In this document: one piece after another, positions 26,415-35,785 of the stretch
How positions within the stretch are numbered: position 1 is the stretch's first letter
How the letters are laid out: every line of letters begins with the position of its first letter
NCBI RefSeq assembly: GCF_040931995.1
Contig: NZ_CP162412.1
Location: forward strand, 930,001 to 994,000
Direction of reading: 5' to 3'
Length of the DNA: 64,000 bases
Source: Pelagovum sp. HNIBRBA483
Lineage (GTDB): Bacteria > Pseudomonadota > Alphaproteobacteria > Rhodobacterales > Rhodobacteraceae
The notes under the pieces: model-generated
Database searches by the model: none
What the model was told of the DNA's origin: nothing
Seen by the model: only the letters and a program-made list of their open reading frames with translations
Program-made: the position numbers and the translations under genes

Positions 26415-26783
26415 GTGTCCCTCATTCGTCGAAAACCCTTTGCTTTGGGCGGCACGGTCGTCTTGGCGATGCTGATCGTTTGGGGCACGTTGACGCCACA
26501 AGTCCTCCCAAGAACCAACAGCTTGCCAATCGATAAACTCCTGCACGCGGGTTCTTTCGCGCTTTATGTGCTGCCCTCAGCGCTTTTCTACCCGCGCGCA
26601 CTGTGGGCAGTCTTGGCTTGCGGGGTTCTCCTCGGTGGCGGGATCGAACTCGTTCAACCGCTCGTCGGGCGATCCCGCGACATGGCCGATTTCCTTGCAG
26701 ATATCATTGGTCTTGCAATCGGTCTGGGCATCGGGCGCGTTTGCGCGCGCGTGTTCGGCCTTCGATCGCGCTCCTCTTCCTGA
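26415..26783 (+). CDS. VanZ-like membrane protein
   Basis: A 122-residue protein with three or four membrane segments. The DKLLHAGSFALY motif and the segment GGGIELVQPLVGRSRDMADF are typical of VanZ-like proteins, whose roles are mostly unknown. It starts with GTG preceded by AGGAAG. It converges on the secreted thioredoxin-fold-like gene at 26793. Confidence 0.82.
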   Translation: MSLIRRKPFALGGTVVLAMLIVWGTLTPQVLPRTNSLPIDKLLHAGSFALYVLPSALFYPRALWAVLACGVLLGGGIELVQPLVGRSRDMADFLADIIGLAIGLGIGRVCARVFGLRSRSSS

Positions 26784-26792
26784 CGCAGGCGG

Positions 26793-27296
26793 TTAAAGGG
26801 CGCTCCTCACCGCCGCTACCGCCGTTGCCGTCGGCGCGCCTTCGTGCCGCATGATGATCCGGCCGCTTCTGTCCACCAGCAGAACAGTCACTGCCTGTGT
26901 CGTCGCTATGCCCAGCGGACCGTTCAGCGTCTCGGGCCGTACATAGAGCGTAAATGTCCGCGCCTCGGTCGCGTCATCAAACGCACTGCGCAAACCACCA
27001 TCAATAAAGCTCCGCGCCAGCGAGGCACCGCGCCCCAACACAAGCACTTGCGCATAAGGGCCATCGCTGGGAAGTCCCAACTCCTGCACCCAAGCCTCAA
27101 CGTCCGCTTGCTGGTCGCGCTCGTAGGCGAGAATTACCGCCGTGCGCTCCGCAGGCAGCTCACGCGGCCAATTCACAGTTTTCCCATCAAGGGATTTCAT
27201 CTCGATAGCAGGCATTGTCTGCGCGTAGCTGCCCCCCGCAAACGCCGCGCAGAGGCCGATCGCAAGCGCGATACAAGTTACAACAGTACGGTTCAT
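26793..27296 (-). CDS. secreted protein, possibly thioredoxin-like fold, function unknown
   Basis: The 167-residue protein starts at 27296 with a signal peptide ending near SYA-QTM at about residue 25. The layout VNWPRELPAERTAVILAYER, and later TTQAVTVLLVDRSGRIIMRH, resembles AhpC/TSA or thioredoxin-like folds, but there is no CXXC or peroxidatic Cys, so redox activity is unlikely. No family is recognised with certainty. GAGGG lies upstream of the start; an in-frame TTG seven codons earlier is possible. Confidence 0.6.
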   Translation of the reverse strand: MNRTVVTCIALAIGLCAAFAGGSYAQTMPAIEMKSLDGKTVNWPRELPAERTAVILAYERDQQADVEAWVQELGLPSDGPYAQVLVLGRGASLARSFIDGGLRSAFDDATEARTFTLYVRPETLNGPLGIATTQAVTVLLVDRSGRIIMRHEGAPTATAVAAVRSAL

Positions 27297-27377
27297 GAGA
27301 ACAAAATCCCTCGTCAATTTATCCTTCTACGCAGCACCTCCGCGAAGCGGATCAATCAACGTTTCCACGCGGCTTTA

Positions 27378-28913
27378 TCAGTCAAATCTCAAAGTTAACT
27401 GTTGCGGCGTCGAAGATGGCGGGTTCTTGCGCTTTTTCGAGCGGCGCGTCGGAGCACGGCTGGCATGACGCGCCACGAGCTTTTCAGCGGCGTGGCGATG
27501 TTCCGGCGCTTTCCGTATCGCCCAAAGCCGGTCTTTCGCGTTTTTGGCGGCCGCCGCTGGTTCAACAACGGGATGCGGATAGTCCCGCCCGAGTAGGCGC
27601 TGGCCCTCTGCATAGGCCCAAGGCCGGTGTCGCGCAGCAGCAGGGAGGCCGGCCAGTTCCGGCACCCATCTTGCGATGAATAGTCCGTCGGGATCCTGAT
27701 CCAGCCCTTGCTTTACTGGATTATAGACACGGATCGTGTTCATTCCTGTTGTACCCGATTGCATCTGCACCTGTGACCAGTGGATGCCGGGCTCGTAATC
27801 GGTGAACATCCGCGCCAGATGCAGGCCAGGCGCCCGCCAATCGAGCCAGAGATGGTAGCTTGCCACAGCCATCACCATCGCCCGCATGCGAAAGTTCAAC
27901 CAGCCCGTCGCTTCGAGAGATCGCATACATGCGTCGAGGAAGGGCAGTCCCGTCTGACCTGTCTGCCACGCCGCGAGAAGAGGGCTGTCCGGTGCGTTTG
28001 GGCGCAGCCCGTCATAGGCGGGATGCAAGTTTTGCCATTCAATGCGCGGCGCGTCCTCCAATTTCTGGATGAAATGGCAATGCCAATGCAGCCGCGAAAG
28101 AAAGGAGGTCATCGCGCCGGTCCATCCAGTGCGCGTCCCTTCCGAACGGGCGCTCTCCTGTCGCGCCCATGCCGCTTGGGCAACTTCCCTGATGGAGAGC
28201 GTTCCCCATGTCAGGTGTGGCGACAAGCGTGAACACGCATCCGCCCCTTCAAGCGGGCTGGACATCGCCCGCCGATAGGTTCTCCCGCGCTGCTCCATGA
28301 AGCTCTCCAGCAGCGTCAGGCCCGCCTCCCGCCCGCCTTTTTGGCAAGCACTCCCCCCATCAGGCGCAAGCCCTAATTGCTCGGGGCTCGGTAGAGGATC
28401 ACTTGTCATGTTCGCAATCGGGCGCAACGCAATGGGCGCTGCCGATTGCGGCGCACGCATTTGCCGATCCCATGCTTTTGCCCAGCCATCGCGGTTCGGC
28501 AGCGGTCGGATCACGCCGAACTGGCGTGGCTCATGCCAAGGGATGCCGTTATCACGGCACCAGCCGGCCACCCGCCTGTCACGCATGAATGTCCAGTGAT
28601 TTCCTGTCTCCATGTGCGACCATAGGGTGGCGATGACATGCGTCTTGTGGATGCTGTCCAAAACCGCCACTGCCTCGCCAAACTGGATCACCAGCGGCTG
28701 TCCGCGGTCTGCGAGGTTTAAGTTTAGCGCGGCGATTGACTGCGCTGCGAAGCGCCAATGGCGGTGGCTGGCATCCGGCTCTCGCCAGTAATCAGGCTCC
28801 ACGATGTAGAGAGGCAGCACCGGCCCGCGCTCAGCCGCCCGCGCCAGAGCGGCGTTGTCCTCAACGCGTAAATCCCGCTTGAACCAAACAACCTGAAGCG
28901 CTTCCTGTTTCAT
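27378..28913 (-). CDS. cryptochrome/photolyase family protein
   Basis: FAD-containing protein of 511 residues that repairs UV-induced pyrimidine dimers or senses light. The N-terminal alpha/beta domain starts VVWFKRDLRVEDN; the C-terminal FAD domain shows LTWGTLSIREV, FLSRLHWHCHFIQKLED, TGWLNFRMRAM and PGIHWSQVQMQSGTTGMNTI. The start at 28913 matches family N-termini. The last 50 residues are basic and low in complexity (RRSKKRKNPP). Class cannot be settled between photolyase and cryptochrome-like. Confidence 0.88.
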   Translation of the reverse strand: MKQEALQVVWFKRDLRVEDNAALARAAERGPVLPLYIVEPDYWREPDASHRHWRFAAQSIAALNLNLADRGQPLVIQFGEAVAVLDSIHKTHVIATLWSHMETGNHWTFMRDRRVAGWCRDNGIPWHEPRQFGVIRPLPNRDGWAKAWDRQMRAPQSAAPIALRPIANMTSDPLPSPEQLGLAPDGGSACQKGGREAGLTLLESFMEQRGRTYRRAMSSPLEGADACSRLSPHLTWGTLSIREVAQAAWARQESARSEGTRTGWTGAMTSFLSRLHWHCHFIQKLEDAPRIEWQNLHPAYDGLRPNAPDSPLLAAWQTGQTGLPFLDACMRSLEATGWLNFRMRAMVMAVASYHLWLDWRAPGLHLARMFTDYEPGIHWSQVQMQSGTTGMNTIRVYNPVKQGLDQDPDGLFIARWVPELAGLPAAARHRPWAYAEGQRLLGRDYPHPVVEPAAAAKNAKDRLWAIRKAPEHRHAAEKLVARHASRAPTRRSKKRKNPPSSTPQQLTLRFD

Positions 28914-29042
28914 CTGGCGCCATTTAGCGCGCGCAGTCTGCGTGTCACGGCGGCAACGAGTGGCACATCGCTGCGACACCCTGCCTCATCGCCGGAAGCC
29001 GATCGCGACCAATCTCCAGTCACATCAACCAATGGAGGTTAC

Positions 29043-29174
29043 ATGTTTCGTGGATTGTTCTTGTCGCTCTTCATCATCTGCTCCGGCATGGTGGTGTTGC
29101 CCCTTCTGATGGTCTGGGCGCTGGAGGGCGACCAATGGCTCGACACCATGCGCACCATGATGCCGCTCTTTTAA
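29043..29174 (+). CDS. small membrane protein of 43 residues
   Basis: A short gene with GGAGG seven bases before its ATG at 29043. The peptide has one hydrophobic helix (LFLSLFIICSGMVVLPLLMV) and an acidic-to-neutral C-terminus with WLDTMRTMMPLF. It lies between the divergent photolyase gene and the large glycosidase-RTX gene. No family is recognised; the strong ribosome site and clean membrane helix argue that it is real. Confidence 0.55.
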   Translation: MFRGLFLSLFIICSGMVVLPLLMVWALEGDQWLDTMRTMMPLF

Positions 29175-29301
29175 TCATTCGCCATTGGAATGGGCGGTTT
29201 GGCTCGGTCGGTTCTCCGGCTGGGCCGAAAAATCTTATGCCATATTTTAAACATTAAAACGCGTATGGTGGGTCAATGTAGTTACTGTACGAGTTGAGCA
29301 A

Positions 29302-32274
29302 ATGTATTCGCGGACGGTTCTTCTTTCAGAGGCCGGATATAAAAGTGACGTCGTCGAGGACGATCACTTCGAAGCGAATGCGATCTACACCCGCGACTAT
29401 TTGGACCCAGGCGGCCCGTTTGACCGGATGTTCGCCGATATGGGGTGGTCCGGCCTCCGTTTTCCCGGCGGCACCGTCACCGAAGAAAATTTTGCACCGG
29501 GGTCAGGCATTGTCGAACGGTTGTTCGATGTCTCTCGCCCCAGCGGCCTGTCCGATGACGGCGCACCGCGTATCGTGACAACGCCCGCGATGTTCTCGTA
29601 TGCCATCGACAAGGGCATCGCCGTCGATTTCACACTTCCCACAGACAATTATTTTTCCGATGAGACGGACGAGGACGGCTTTCGCATTCCAAGCACATTC
29701 GGACTCTACCGCATTCTGGATCGTGTCGATGAAATGGTCCGTGGCGACTACGGCCACGCCTTTATCGAAAAATTCGAGATCGGAAACGAATTCTGGTACA
29801 AGAACGAACGGCAAACGCCGGAGGAATACGGACATATCGTCGAGCATCTGGCCTCTGGTATGCAGTCCCTCTTCGATCTCTACCAGGCAGAGCAAGCGGA
29901 CGATTCTGCGTGGGTGATGCCCGAGATCAGCGTCCAGTCAGCCCCCGGCTGGCGACCACAAGATAACGAGGCCATCTTTGAGCAACTGTCGCTTTCATCA
30001 CGAGCGGCGATTGATGCAGTCTCTACCCATTATTACCCGTCCAGTTATACCGTCGCCACGGACCGTCAGGTCCATTTCGATCGCTTGGATGATTGGCAAA
30101 ACCTCGAAGGCGTGGACAAGGAATTGTCCTACTACGTTTCCGAATGGAACATGGCGACAAGCACCGAAACCGATACCGGCTTGGCCCAAGCATCCGGCAT
30201 GTTGGAAACGATGCGAGTCATGCTGGAGCGCGGCATAGATCACGCCGCCATTTGGGGCACCCAATACTATAATCTACGCACCCGTCTGGCCGAACTTGAG
30301 AACGATCCCGACGCCCCCGGTGGGAAAGACTATTCACTCACGCCAGCGGGTGAAATCTATCGCATGATGTCCTCAAGCATTCGCGGCCTCAGGGTGCTTG
30401 ATCTCGATACCGACAGTTCACTGCGTGACGCACTGGATGTTCCCGCCGACGAGCGTACTGCCGATCAGACCGAGCAGTTGGTGATGCATGCCTACGGAGG
30501 CACCGAAAAGACAGTGATCTTCATCTCCTCCCGCAGTGGCGTCGATATCGACGTTACGCTGGATACTGGAAGCCTCTTAACAGACTACCATCATGTTTGG
30601 GCTGAGCGGCTTGGTGCCTTGGACGATCCAACGACGTCGGATCTCGATGAAGGTGACCCCCTGTCGATATACGCGCGGCCCTATGTCGATATCCTGAACG
30701 AGAGCACACTGACCGCGACTGGTGATCTCACGGTGACGCTTCAGCCCTATGAGATCGTAAAATTCGAATTTTCAACTGGAACCACCGGCGTCTCGATCTC
30801 GGGTCATGACCAAATGGTCGATCCCGCCGCAGATTACGACGACGACCTGCACGGCTCGGCATTTGACGACACGCTATCGGGCAATATCGGCGGCGACATC
30901 CTGTCAGGATACGCCGGCAGCGATGCGTTGGATGGCGGCGAAGGCAATGATACCCTGTTTGGCGGCACAGGCGATGATTTCCTTCGGTCTGGTGATGGCA
31001 CTGACTCGCTTTGGGGCGAGGATGGGGCCGATGTCCTGATTGCCGATACCGGCATGAACGATCTCCGAGGCGATGCCGGTCAGGATCAATTTGTGGTCGA
31101 TCCCAACGGCCTTACAATCCTCCATGATCTGGATATCGACGCCGGAGAAGGCATAAGCTTTCGCAACCACTATGCGAGCGCCTCTGACGTCATGGACCGC
31201 ACCGCGGTCGATGGCGACGATCTCCTAGTCTCTCATGACAGCGGTGGAAGTACCCGTCTCGTCGGTCTTGCCGCGCGGCTGTCAGAGTTTGAAACCGTGC
31301 TCACCGATTTTCAGGCAGACTCCCCTGTAGACGATATCGTCGCGGCCCTGAATGCTCCCGTGCCGGATGGCAGCATTCCTCCAGACCCAGATCCGGTCGT
31401 TGAGGAAGAGACTGCATTCACGCGCGAAGATCTTTACGATCTCCTGTCGCTAGAAGATCCGGCAGAGATCGGCGCGCTCGTCGCCAGCCTGACACCGGAG
31501 GAAGAAGCCGGTCTGATCGATCAGGTGAATGGCAACGCACTGGCGCTCTCTGCTGATCAGCAGACATGGGCCAGCTTTTGCGACAACCTGAGCGACGCCG
31601 CCTTTGACAGGTTCATCGATGGAATCGATCCGGAAATCCTCGATTTGCGCTACCTGCGTATCGCAGCCGATGAATACGCGAACGGCCCCGACGACCTGAA
31701 CGATGAAAATGGCCTGCCGATTTGCAGAACCTTCGAAGAGGTCAGCCCAGAGGTGCGCGTTGCCTATTACCTTGCGCTCTCGCCATCGGAGCTGACCCAG
31801 CTTGAACAATATTGGGCGGATCTGAACCCGGACGCCGAGGCTCTAACGGCCGCCGAAATTCTGCACGTCGATCTTACCGATGTGGACGCCGAGCGCGAGG
31901 CGATCCTAAGCGGTGAGAGCGACCCAGCCTTTTCGATTTTCCTCAAACCCAACAGCTACAGCACGGATTATCTCGACGAACAGGAAGATGAAGAAGACAC
32001 CGCCGACGCTCAGGGCTTCCAATGTTTTGTCGCAACCTGCGTCTATGGTGATGGCCATCACCCCGATGTGGAGTTCCTGCGCCTCTATCGGGACGAGGTA
32101 TTGCAGACAGGCGCAATGGGGCGCTTGTTCGTCTGTTTTTACTATAAATACGGCCCTTGGGCGGCTGCGTTTATCAAGCCGTTTCCCGCAGTTAAGACGT
32201 TGATCCGCTCTTGTTTGGCGCGCTGGGTCGCGTCCCGTCGCGCCGGTCTGTCCGAGGCGATCCGCGTAAAATAA
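29302..32274 (+). CDS. large glycosidase-like protein with RTX repeats and CFI-box C-terminus
   Basis: The 990-residue protein has three parts. Residues 1 to about 480 resemble clan-A glycoside hydrolases (arabinofuranosidase/GH39-79 type), with a candidate acid/base Glu in EIGNEFWY near 163 and nucleophile in YYVSEWNMA near 281. Residues 512-591 hold glycine/aspartate-rich calcium-binding RTX repeats (GGEGNDTLFGGTGDDFL). Residues 600-900 are acidic and unrecognised. The C-terminus from about 906 begins CFVATCVYGDG and matches the CFI-box-CTERM sorting-type domain. There is no signal peptide. The ATG at 29302 is the first possible start after an in-frame stop. Close to the polysaccharide locus. 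Confidence 0.75.
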   Translation: MYSRTVLLSEAGYKSDVVEDDHFEANAIYTRDYLDPGGPFDRMFADMGWSGLRFPGGTVTEENFAPGSGIVERLFDVSRPSGLSDDGAPRIVTTPAMFSYAIDKGIAVDFTLPTDNYFSDETDEDGFRIPSTFGLYRILDRVDEMVRGDYGHAFIEKFEIGNEFWYKNERQTPEEYGHIVEHLASGMQSLFDLYQAEQADDSAWVMPEISVQSAPGWRPQDNEAIFEQLSLSSRAAIDAVSTHYYPSSYTVATDRQVHFDRLDDWQNLEGVDKELSYYVSEWNMATSTETDTGLAQASGMLETMRVMLERGIDHAAIWGTQYYNLRTRLAELENDPDAPGGKDYSLTPAGEIYRMMSSSIRGLRVLDLDTDSSLRDALDVPADERTADQTEQLVMHAYGGTEKTVIFISSRSGVDIDVTLDTGSLLTDYHHVWAERLGALDDPTTSDLDEGDPLSIYARPYVDILNESTLTATGDLTVTLQPYEIVKFEFSTGTTGVSISGHDQMVDPAADYDDDLHGSAFDDTLSGNIGGDILSGYAGSDALDGGEGNDTLFGGTGDDFLRSGDGTDSLWGEDGADVLIADTGMNDLRGDAGQDQFVVDPNGLTILHDLDIDAGEGISFRNHYASASDVMDRTAVDGDDLLVSHDSGGSTRLVGLAARLSEFETVLTDFQADSPVDDIVAALNAPVPDGSIPPDPDPVVEEETAFTREDLYDLLSLEDPAEIGALVASLTPEEEAGLIDQVNGNALALSADQQTWASFCDNLSDAAFDRFIDGIDPEILDLRYLRIAADEYANGPDDLNDENGLPICRTFEEVSPEVRVAYYLALSPSELTQLEQYWADLNPDAEALTAAEILHVDLTDVDAEREAILSGESDPAFSIFLKPNSYSTDYLDEQEDEEDTADAQGFQCFVATCVYGDGHHPDVEFLRLYRDEVLQTGAMGRLFVCFYYKYGPWAAAFIKPFPAVKTLIRSCLARWVASRRAGLSEAIRVK

Positions 32275-32398
32275 GGCGATAAGAAATGCGCAGTCACAGT
32301 CATTGCGCCATTCCTTTGGGCGCGAAAGCCCTTGCACCTCGTTCGCCTGTCCCGTGTAATCTGTCAGAGGTATCGATGGCGGAGGGATTGGTCCAATA

Positions 32399-32962
32399 AT
32401 GCAAGTAGAGGAACGGTTCGGCGGTGTGCTTTTGCTCACACCCGTGCGGCACGGGGATCACCGCGGTTTTTTCTCGGAGAGTTGGTCGCTGCGCGGTTTT
32501 CAGGCGGCGGGCGTGCATTTGCCGCCGTTCGTGCAGGACAACCATTCCTTTTCCTCGGCGAAGGGGACTCTCAGGGGTTTGCACTTTCAGGCACCACCGC
32601 ACGCGCAGGGTAAGTTGGTGCGTTGCGGGCGGGGGCGGCTCTTTGACGTCGCCGTGGATATCCGCCGTGACAGCCCGACCTATGGCCAGTGGGTGGGGGA
32701 GGAGCTGAGCTTCGAGAACGGCCGCCAGCTCTGGGTGCCGCCGGGCTTCCTGCACGGCTTTCTAACGCTCGAGCCGGATACCGAGATCATCTACAAATGC
32801 ACTGACTACTATGCCCCCGCATTCGATGGTGCCGTGCGCTGGGACAGCTGCGGCATTGACTGGCCCGATCTTGACGGTGAGCCTATCCTCTCCGCCAAAG
32901 ACGCCGCCGCGCCGGCGCTTGCGGATTTCGACAGCCCCTTCACCTATGAGGCAAACGCATGA
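32399..32962 (+). CDS. rfbC: dTDP-4-dehydrorhamnose 3,5-epimerase
   Basis: Third step of dTDP-L-rhamnose synthesis (RmlC). The 187-residue cupin shows DHRGFFSE, catalytic His in GTLRGLHFQ, the segment [18 protein letters not shown] and [11 protein letters not shown]. Its stop overlaps the rfbB start by ATGA. First gene of an rfbCBDA operon. Confidence 0.95.
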   Translation: MQVEERFGGVLLLTPVRHGDHRGFFSESWSLRGFQAAGVHLPPFVQDNHSFSSAKGTLRGLHFQAPPHAQGKLVRCGRGRLFDVAVDIRRDSPTYGQWVGEELSFENGRQLWVPPGFLHGFLTLEPDTEIIYKCTDYYAPAFDGAVRWDSCGIDWPDLDGEPILSAKDAAAPALADFDSPFTYEANA

Positions 32963-34008
32963 AGCTCTTGGTCACAGGCGGAGCAGGGTTCATCGGCTCG
33001 GCCGTGGTCCGGCTCGCCATCGCGCGCGGGCATGAGGTGATCAATTTCGACGCGCTCACCTACGCGGGCAATCCCGCCAATGTGGCCAGCGTCGCCAATG
33101 ATCTGCGCTACACCTTCGTCCATGCCGACATCCGCGACCGCGCCGCTGTTGACGCCTGCCTCTCTACGCACAAACCTGATGCGATCCTGCACCTCGCGGC
33201 GGAAAGCCATGTCGACCGCTCCATCGACGGCCCCGCTGCCTTCATGGAGACCAATGTCACCGGTACGCTGACCCTGCTGGAGGCGGCGCGCGCCTATTGG
33301 CAGGCGGCAGGTCGGCCCGAAGCCTTTCGCTTCCACCATGTCTCCACCGATGAGGTCTACGGCTCGCTTCCTTCTGATCCAGCGGTCAAATTTACCGAAG
33401 TGACCGCCTATGACCCACGCAGCCCCTATTCGGCCTCCAAAGCGGCGTCCGATCACCTCGTCCGCGCGTGGCACGAGACTTACGGCCTTCCAGTGCTCGT
33501 GACCAATTGCTCGAACAACTACGGCCCCTACCACTTCCCCGAGAAGCTGATCCCCGTCGTCATTTTCAACGCCCTGTCCGAGAAGCCGCTACCCATCTAC
33601 GGCACAGGTGCGAACATCCGCGATTGGCTCTATGTCGAGGATCACGCAGATGCGCTGCTGACCGTTCTGGCAAAAGGGCAGGTGGGCCGGACCTACAACA
33701 TTGGCGGCGAGAATGAGCGCAGCAATCTCGATCTGGTGCGCAGCATTTGTGGTATCCTTGATCAGACCCGCCCGCGCAGCAGCGGCAGCTACGCCGATCT
33801 GATCACCTTTGTCGCAGACCGTCCTGGCCACGATGCCCGTTATGCCATCGATCCCACCCGCGTCCGCAGCGAACTGGGCTGGAGGCCTTCGGTGACGGTC
33901 GAGGAGGGGCTCGCCCGCACGGTTGACTGGTTCCTGACCAACGAGGATTGGTGGCGTCCGCTCCTGTCCCGCGACGGTGTCGGCGCGCGGCTGGGGGTGG
34001 CTGGATGA
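32959..34008 (+). CDS. rfbB: dTDP-glucose 4,6-dehydratase
   Basis: Second step of dTDP-L-rhamnose synthesis (RmlB), an extended SDR of 349 residues. Visible are the NAD motif [28 protein letters not shown], the catalytic [10 protein letters not shown] triad region and [15 protein letters not shown] with the YxxxK pair. Overlaps rfbC upstream and rfbD downstream by ATGA. Confidence 0.96.
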   Translation: MKLLVTGGAGFIGSAVVRLAIARGHEVINFDALTYAGNPANVASVANDLRYTFVHADIRDRAAVDACLSTHKPDAILHLAAESHVDRSIDGPAAFMETNVTGTLTLLEAARAYWQAAGRPEAFRFHHVSTDEVYGSLPSDPAVKFTEVTAYDPRSPYSASKAASDHLVRAWHETYGLPVLVTNCSNNYGPYHFPEKLIPVVIFNALSEKPLPIYGTGANIRDWLYVEDHADALLTVLAKGQVGRTYNIGGENERSNLDLVRSICGILDQTRPRSSGSYADLITFVADRPGHDARYAIDPTRVRSELGWRPSVTVEEGLARTVDWFLTNEDWWRPLLSRDGVGARLGVAG

Positions 34009-34856
34009 TCCTCGTCTTTGGCAAAAACGGGCAGGTCGCACAGGCGCTGGCCCGCGCCTCGGATGAAGCCCTCTGCCTTGGTCGTACGGAGGCAGATCTC
34101 TCCGTCCCTGATGCCGCCGCCAAAGCGATTGCCACGCACCGCCCCCGCGCCGTGATCAATGCCGCCGCCTATACCGCCGTCGATCAGGCAGAAAGCGCCC
34201 CCGATGCCGCTCATCGCCTTAACGCAGGCGCTGTTGCCGAGATTGCCGAGGCCTGTGCCGCCGCGCAAATCCCGCTCGTGCATCTCTCCACCGATTATGT
34301 GTTTGACGGCAGCGGCACCGCCCCCCGTGGCCCCGATGCGCCCACCGCGCCGCTCGGCGTCTACGGTGCAAGCAAGCTGGCAGGTGAGGACGTCATCCGC
34401 GCAAGCGGTGCGACAGCAGTGATCCTGCGCACCGCTTGGGTGTTTTCGGCAGATGGCACGAATTTCGTCAAAACCATGCTGCGTTTGGCCGAGAGCCGTG
34501 ACCACCTCACCGTCGTCGCCGACCAGATCGGCGCGCCCACCCCCGCCGCAGCCATAGCGGAGGCCTGCTTGACCATCGCGGAGAACCTCATTCGCGACCC
34601 GGCCAAAACCGGCACCTATCATTTCGCAGGCGCACCAGAGGTCAGCTGGGCCGATTTCGCCCGCGCCATCTTCGCCACGGCAGAGAGGCCGGTCACTGTC
34701 ACCGATATCACCACCTCCGACTATCCCACACCCGCCGTCCGCCCGTTGAACGGACGGCTCGACTGCCACCTGACCGAGCTCACCTTCGGCCTTCCGCGCC
34801 CCGATTGGCAGGCCGCACTGGCCGAGGTGATCACAGAATTGGAGATCAGCACATGA
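34005..34856 (+). CDS. rfbD: dTDP-4-dehydrorhamnose reductase
   Basis: Final step of dTDP-L-rhamnose synthesis (RmlD). The 283-residue SDR protein starts [15 protein letters not shown] and has [13 protein letters not shown], the [11 protein letters not shown] segment and YGASKLAGE. The start at 34005 overlaps the rfbB stop as ATGA and its own end overlaps rfbA the same way. Confidence 0.95.
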   Translation: MILVFGKNGQVAQALARASDEALCLGRTEADLSVPDAAAKAIATHRPRAVINAAAYTAVDQAESAPDAAHRLNAGAVAEIAEACAAAQIPLVHLSTDYVFDGSGTAPRGPDAPTAPLGVYGASKLAGEDVIRASGATAVILRTAWVFSADGTNFVKTMLRLAESRDHLTVVADQIGAPTPAAAIAEACLTIAENLIRDPAKTGTYHFAGAPEVSWADFARAIFATAERPVTVTDITTSDYPTPAVRPLNGRLDCHLTELTFGLPRPDWQAALAEVITELEIST

Positions 34857-35728
34857 GCACCCGCAAAGGCATCATTCTCGCCGGTGGCAGCGGCACCCGC
34901 CTGCACCCGCTCACCATCGCCGTCTCCAAACAGCTCATGCCGGTCTATGACAAGCCGATGATCTATTACCCGCTCTCGGTCCTGATGCTTGCGGGCATCC
35001 GCGAGATCGCCGTGATCACCACCCCGCATGACGCGCCGCTCTTCCAGCGCCTCTTGGGCGATGGGGCGCAATGGGGCGTGCAGCTAAGCTACATTGAACA
35101 GCCCAGCCCCGATGGCCTTTCACAAGCCTATCTCTTGGCCGAAGAGTTCCTCGCCGGCGCGCCCTCCGCGATGGTTCTGGGGGACAATGTGTTCTTCGGC
35201 CATGGCCTACCGGACGTGCTCGCCGCCGCCGATGCCCGTACTGAGGGTGGCACGGTTTTCGGCTACCGCGTACGCGATCCGCAGCGCTACGGCGTGGTCG
35301 GCTTCGATGCGGATGGTCGTGTTTCCTCCATCGAGGAAAAACCCGAACATCCCCGCTCCAAATACGCGGTGACAGGGCTTTATTTCCTCGACGGCACCGC
35401 GCCTGAGCGCGCCCGAACGCTCACGCCTTCAGCCCGTGGCGAGCTGGAAATCGTGAGCCTTCTCGAAACCTATCTGAGGGAGGGCAGCCTCACCGTCGAG
35501 CAAATGGGCCGTGGCTTCGCATGGCTCGACACCGGCACCCACAGCAGCCTCCTCGACGCAGGCAATTTCGTGCGCACCCTCTCCGAACGCCAAGGCCAGC
35601 AAATCGGCTCCCCAGACGAAATCGCCTACCACAACCATTGGATCACCCGCGACCAACTCCGCGAACGCGCAAAAGTCTTCGGTAAATCCGACTATGGCGC
35701 GTATCTGACAACAATCGCTAACGAATAG
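34853..35728 (+). CDS. rfbA: glucose-1-phosphate thymidylyltransferase
   Basis: First step of dTDP-L-rhamnose synthesis (RmlA), 291 residues. GIILAGGSGTRLHPLT, SKQLMPVYDKPMIYYP and VLGDNVFFGHGL are diagnostic. Last gene of rfbCBDA; the coupling of all four genes by ATGA overlaps suggests balanced expression. Rhamnose is therefore a likely component of the polysaccharide made by the genes downstream. Confidence 0.96.
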   Translation: MSTRKGIILAGGSGTRLHPLTIAVSKQLMPVYDKPMIYYPLSVLMLAGIREIAVITTPHDAPLFQRLLGDGAQWGVQLSYIEQPSPDGLSQAYLLAEEFLAGAPSAMVLGDNVFFGHGLPDVLAAADARTEGGTVFGYRVRDPQRYGVVGFDADGRVSSIEEKPEHPRSKYAVTGLYFLDGTAPERARTLTPSARGELEIVSLLETYLREGSLTVEQMGRGFAWLDTGTHSSLLDAGNFVRTLSERQGQQIGSPDEIAYHNHWITRDQLRERAKVFGKSDYGAYLTTIANE

Positions 35729-35785
35729 CGCGGCCGGAGCAGTGCTCTTCACCTTTCGTTAACCAAGGCGCCCGAGCGTGGCAGG

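Noticed and set aside
30838-31075. DNA repeat array in the large glycosidase-like gene
   Set aside because: The repetition is at protein level (calcium-binding RTX nonapeptides); DNA copies diverge and are not a separate repeat element.
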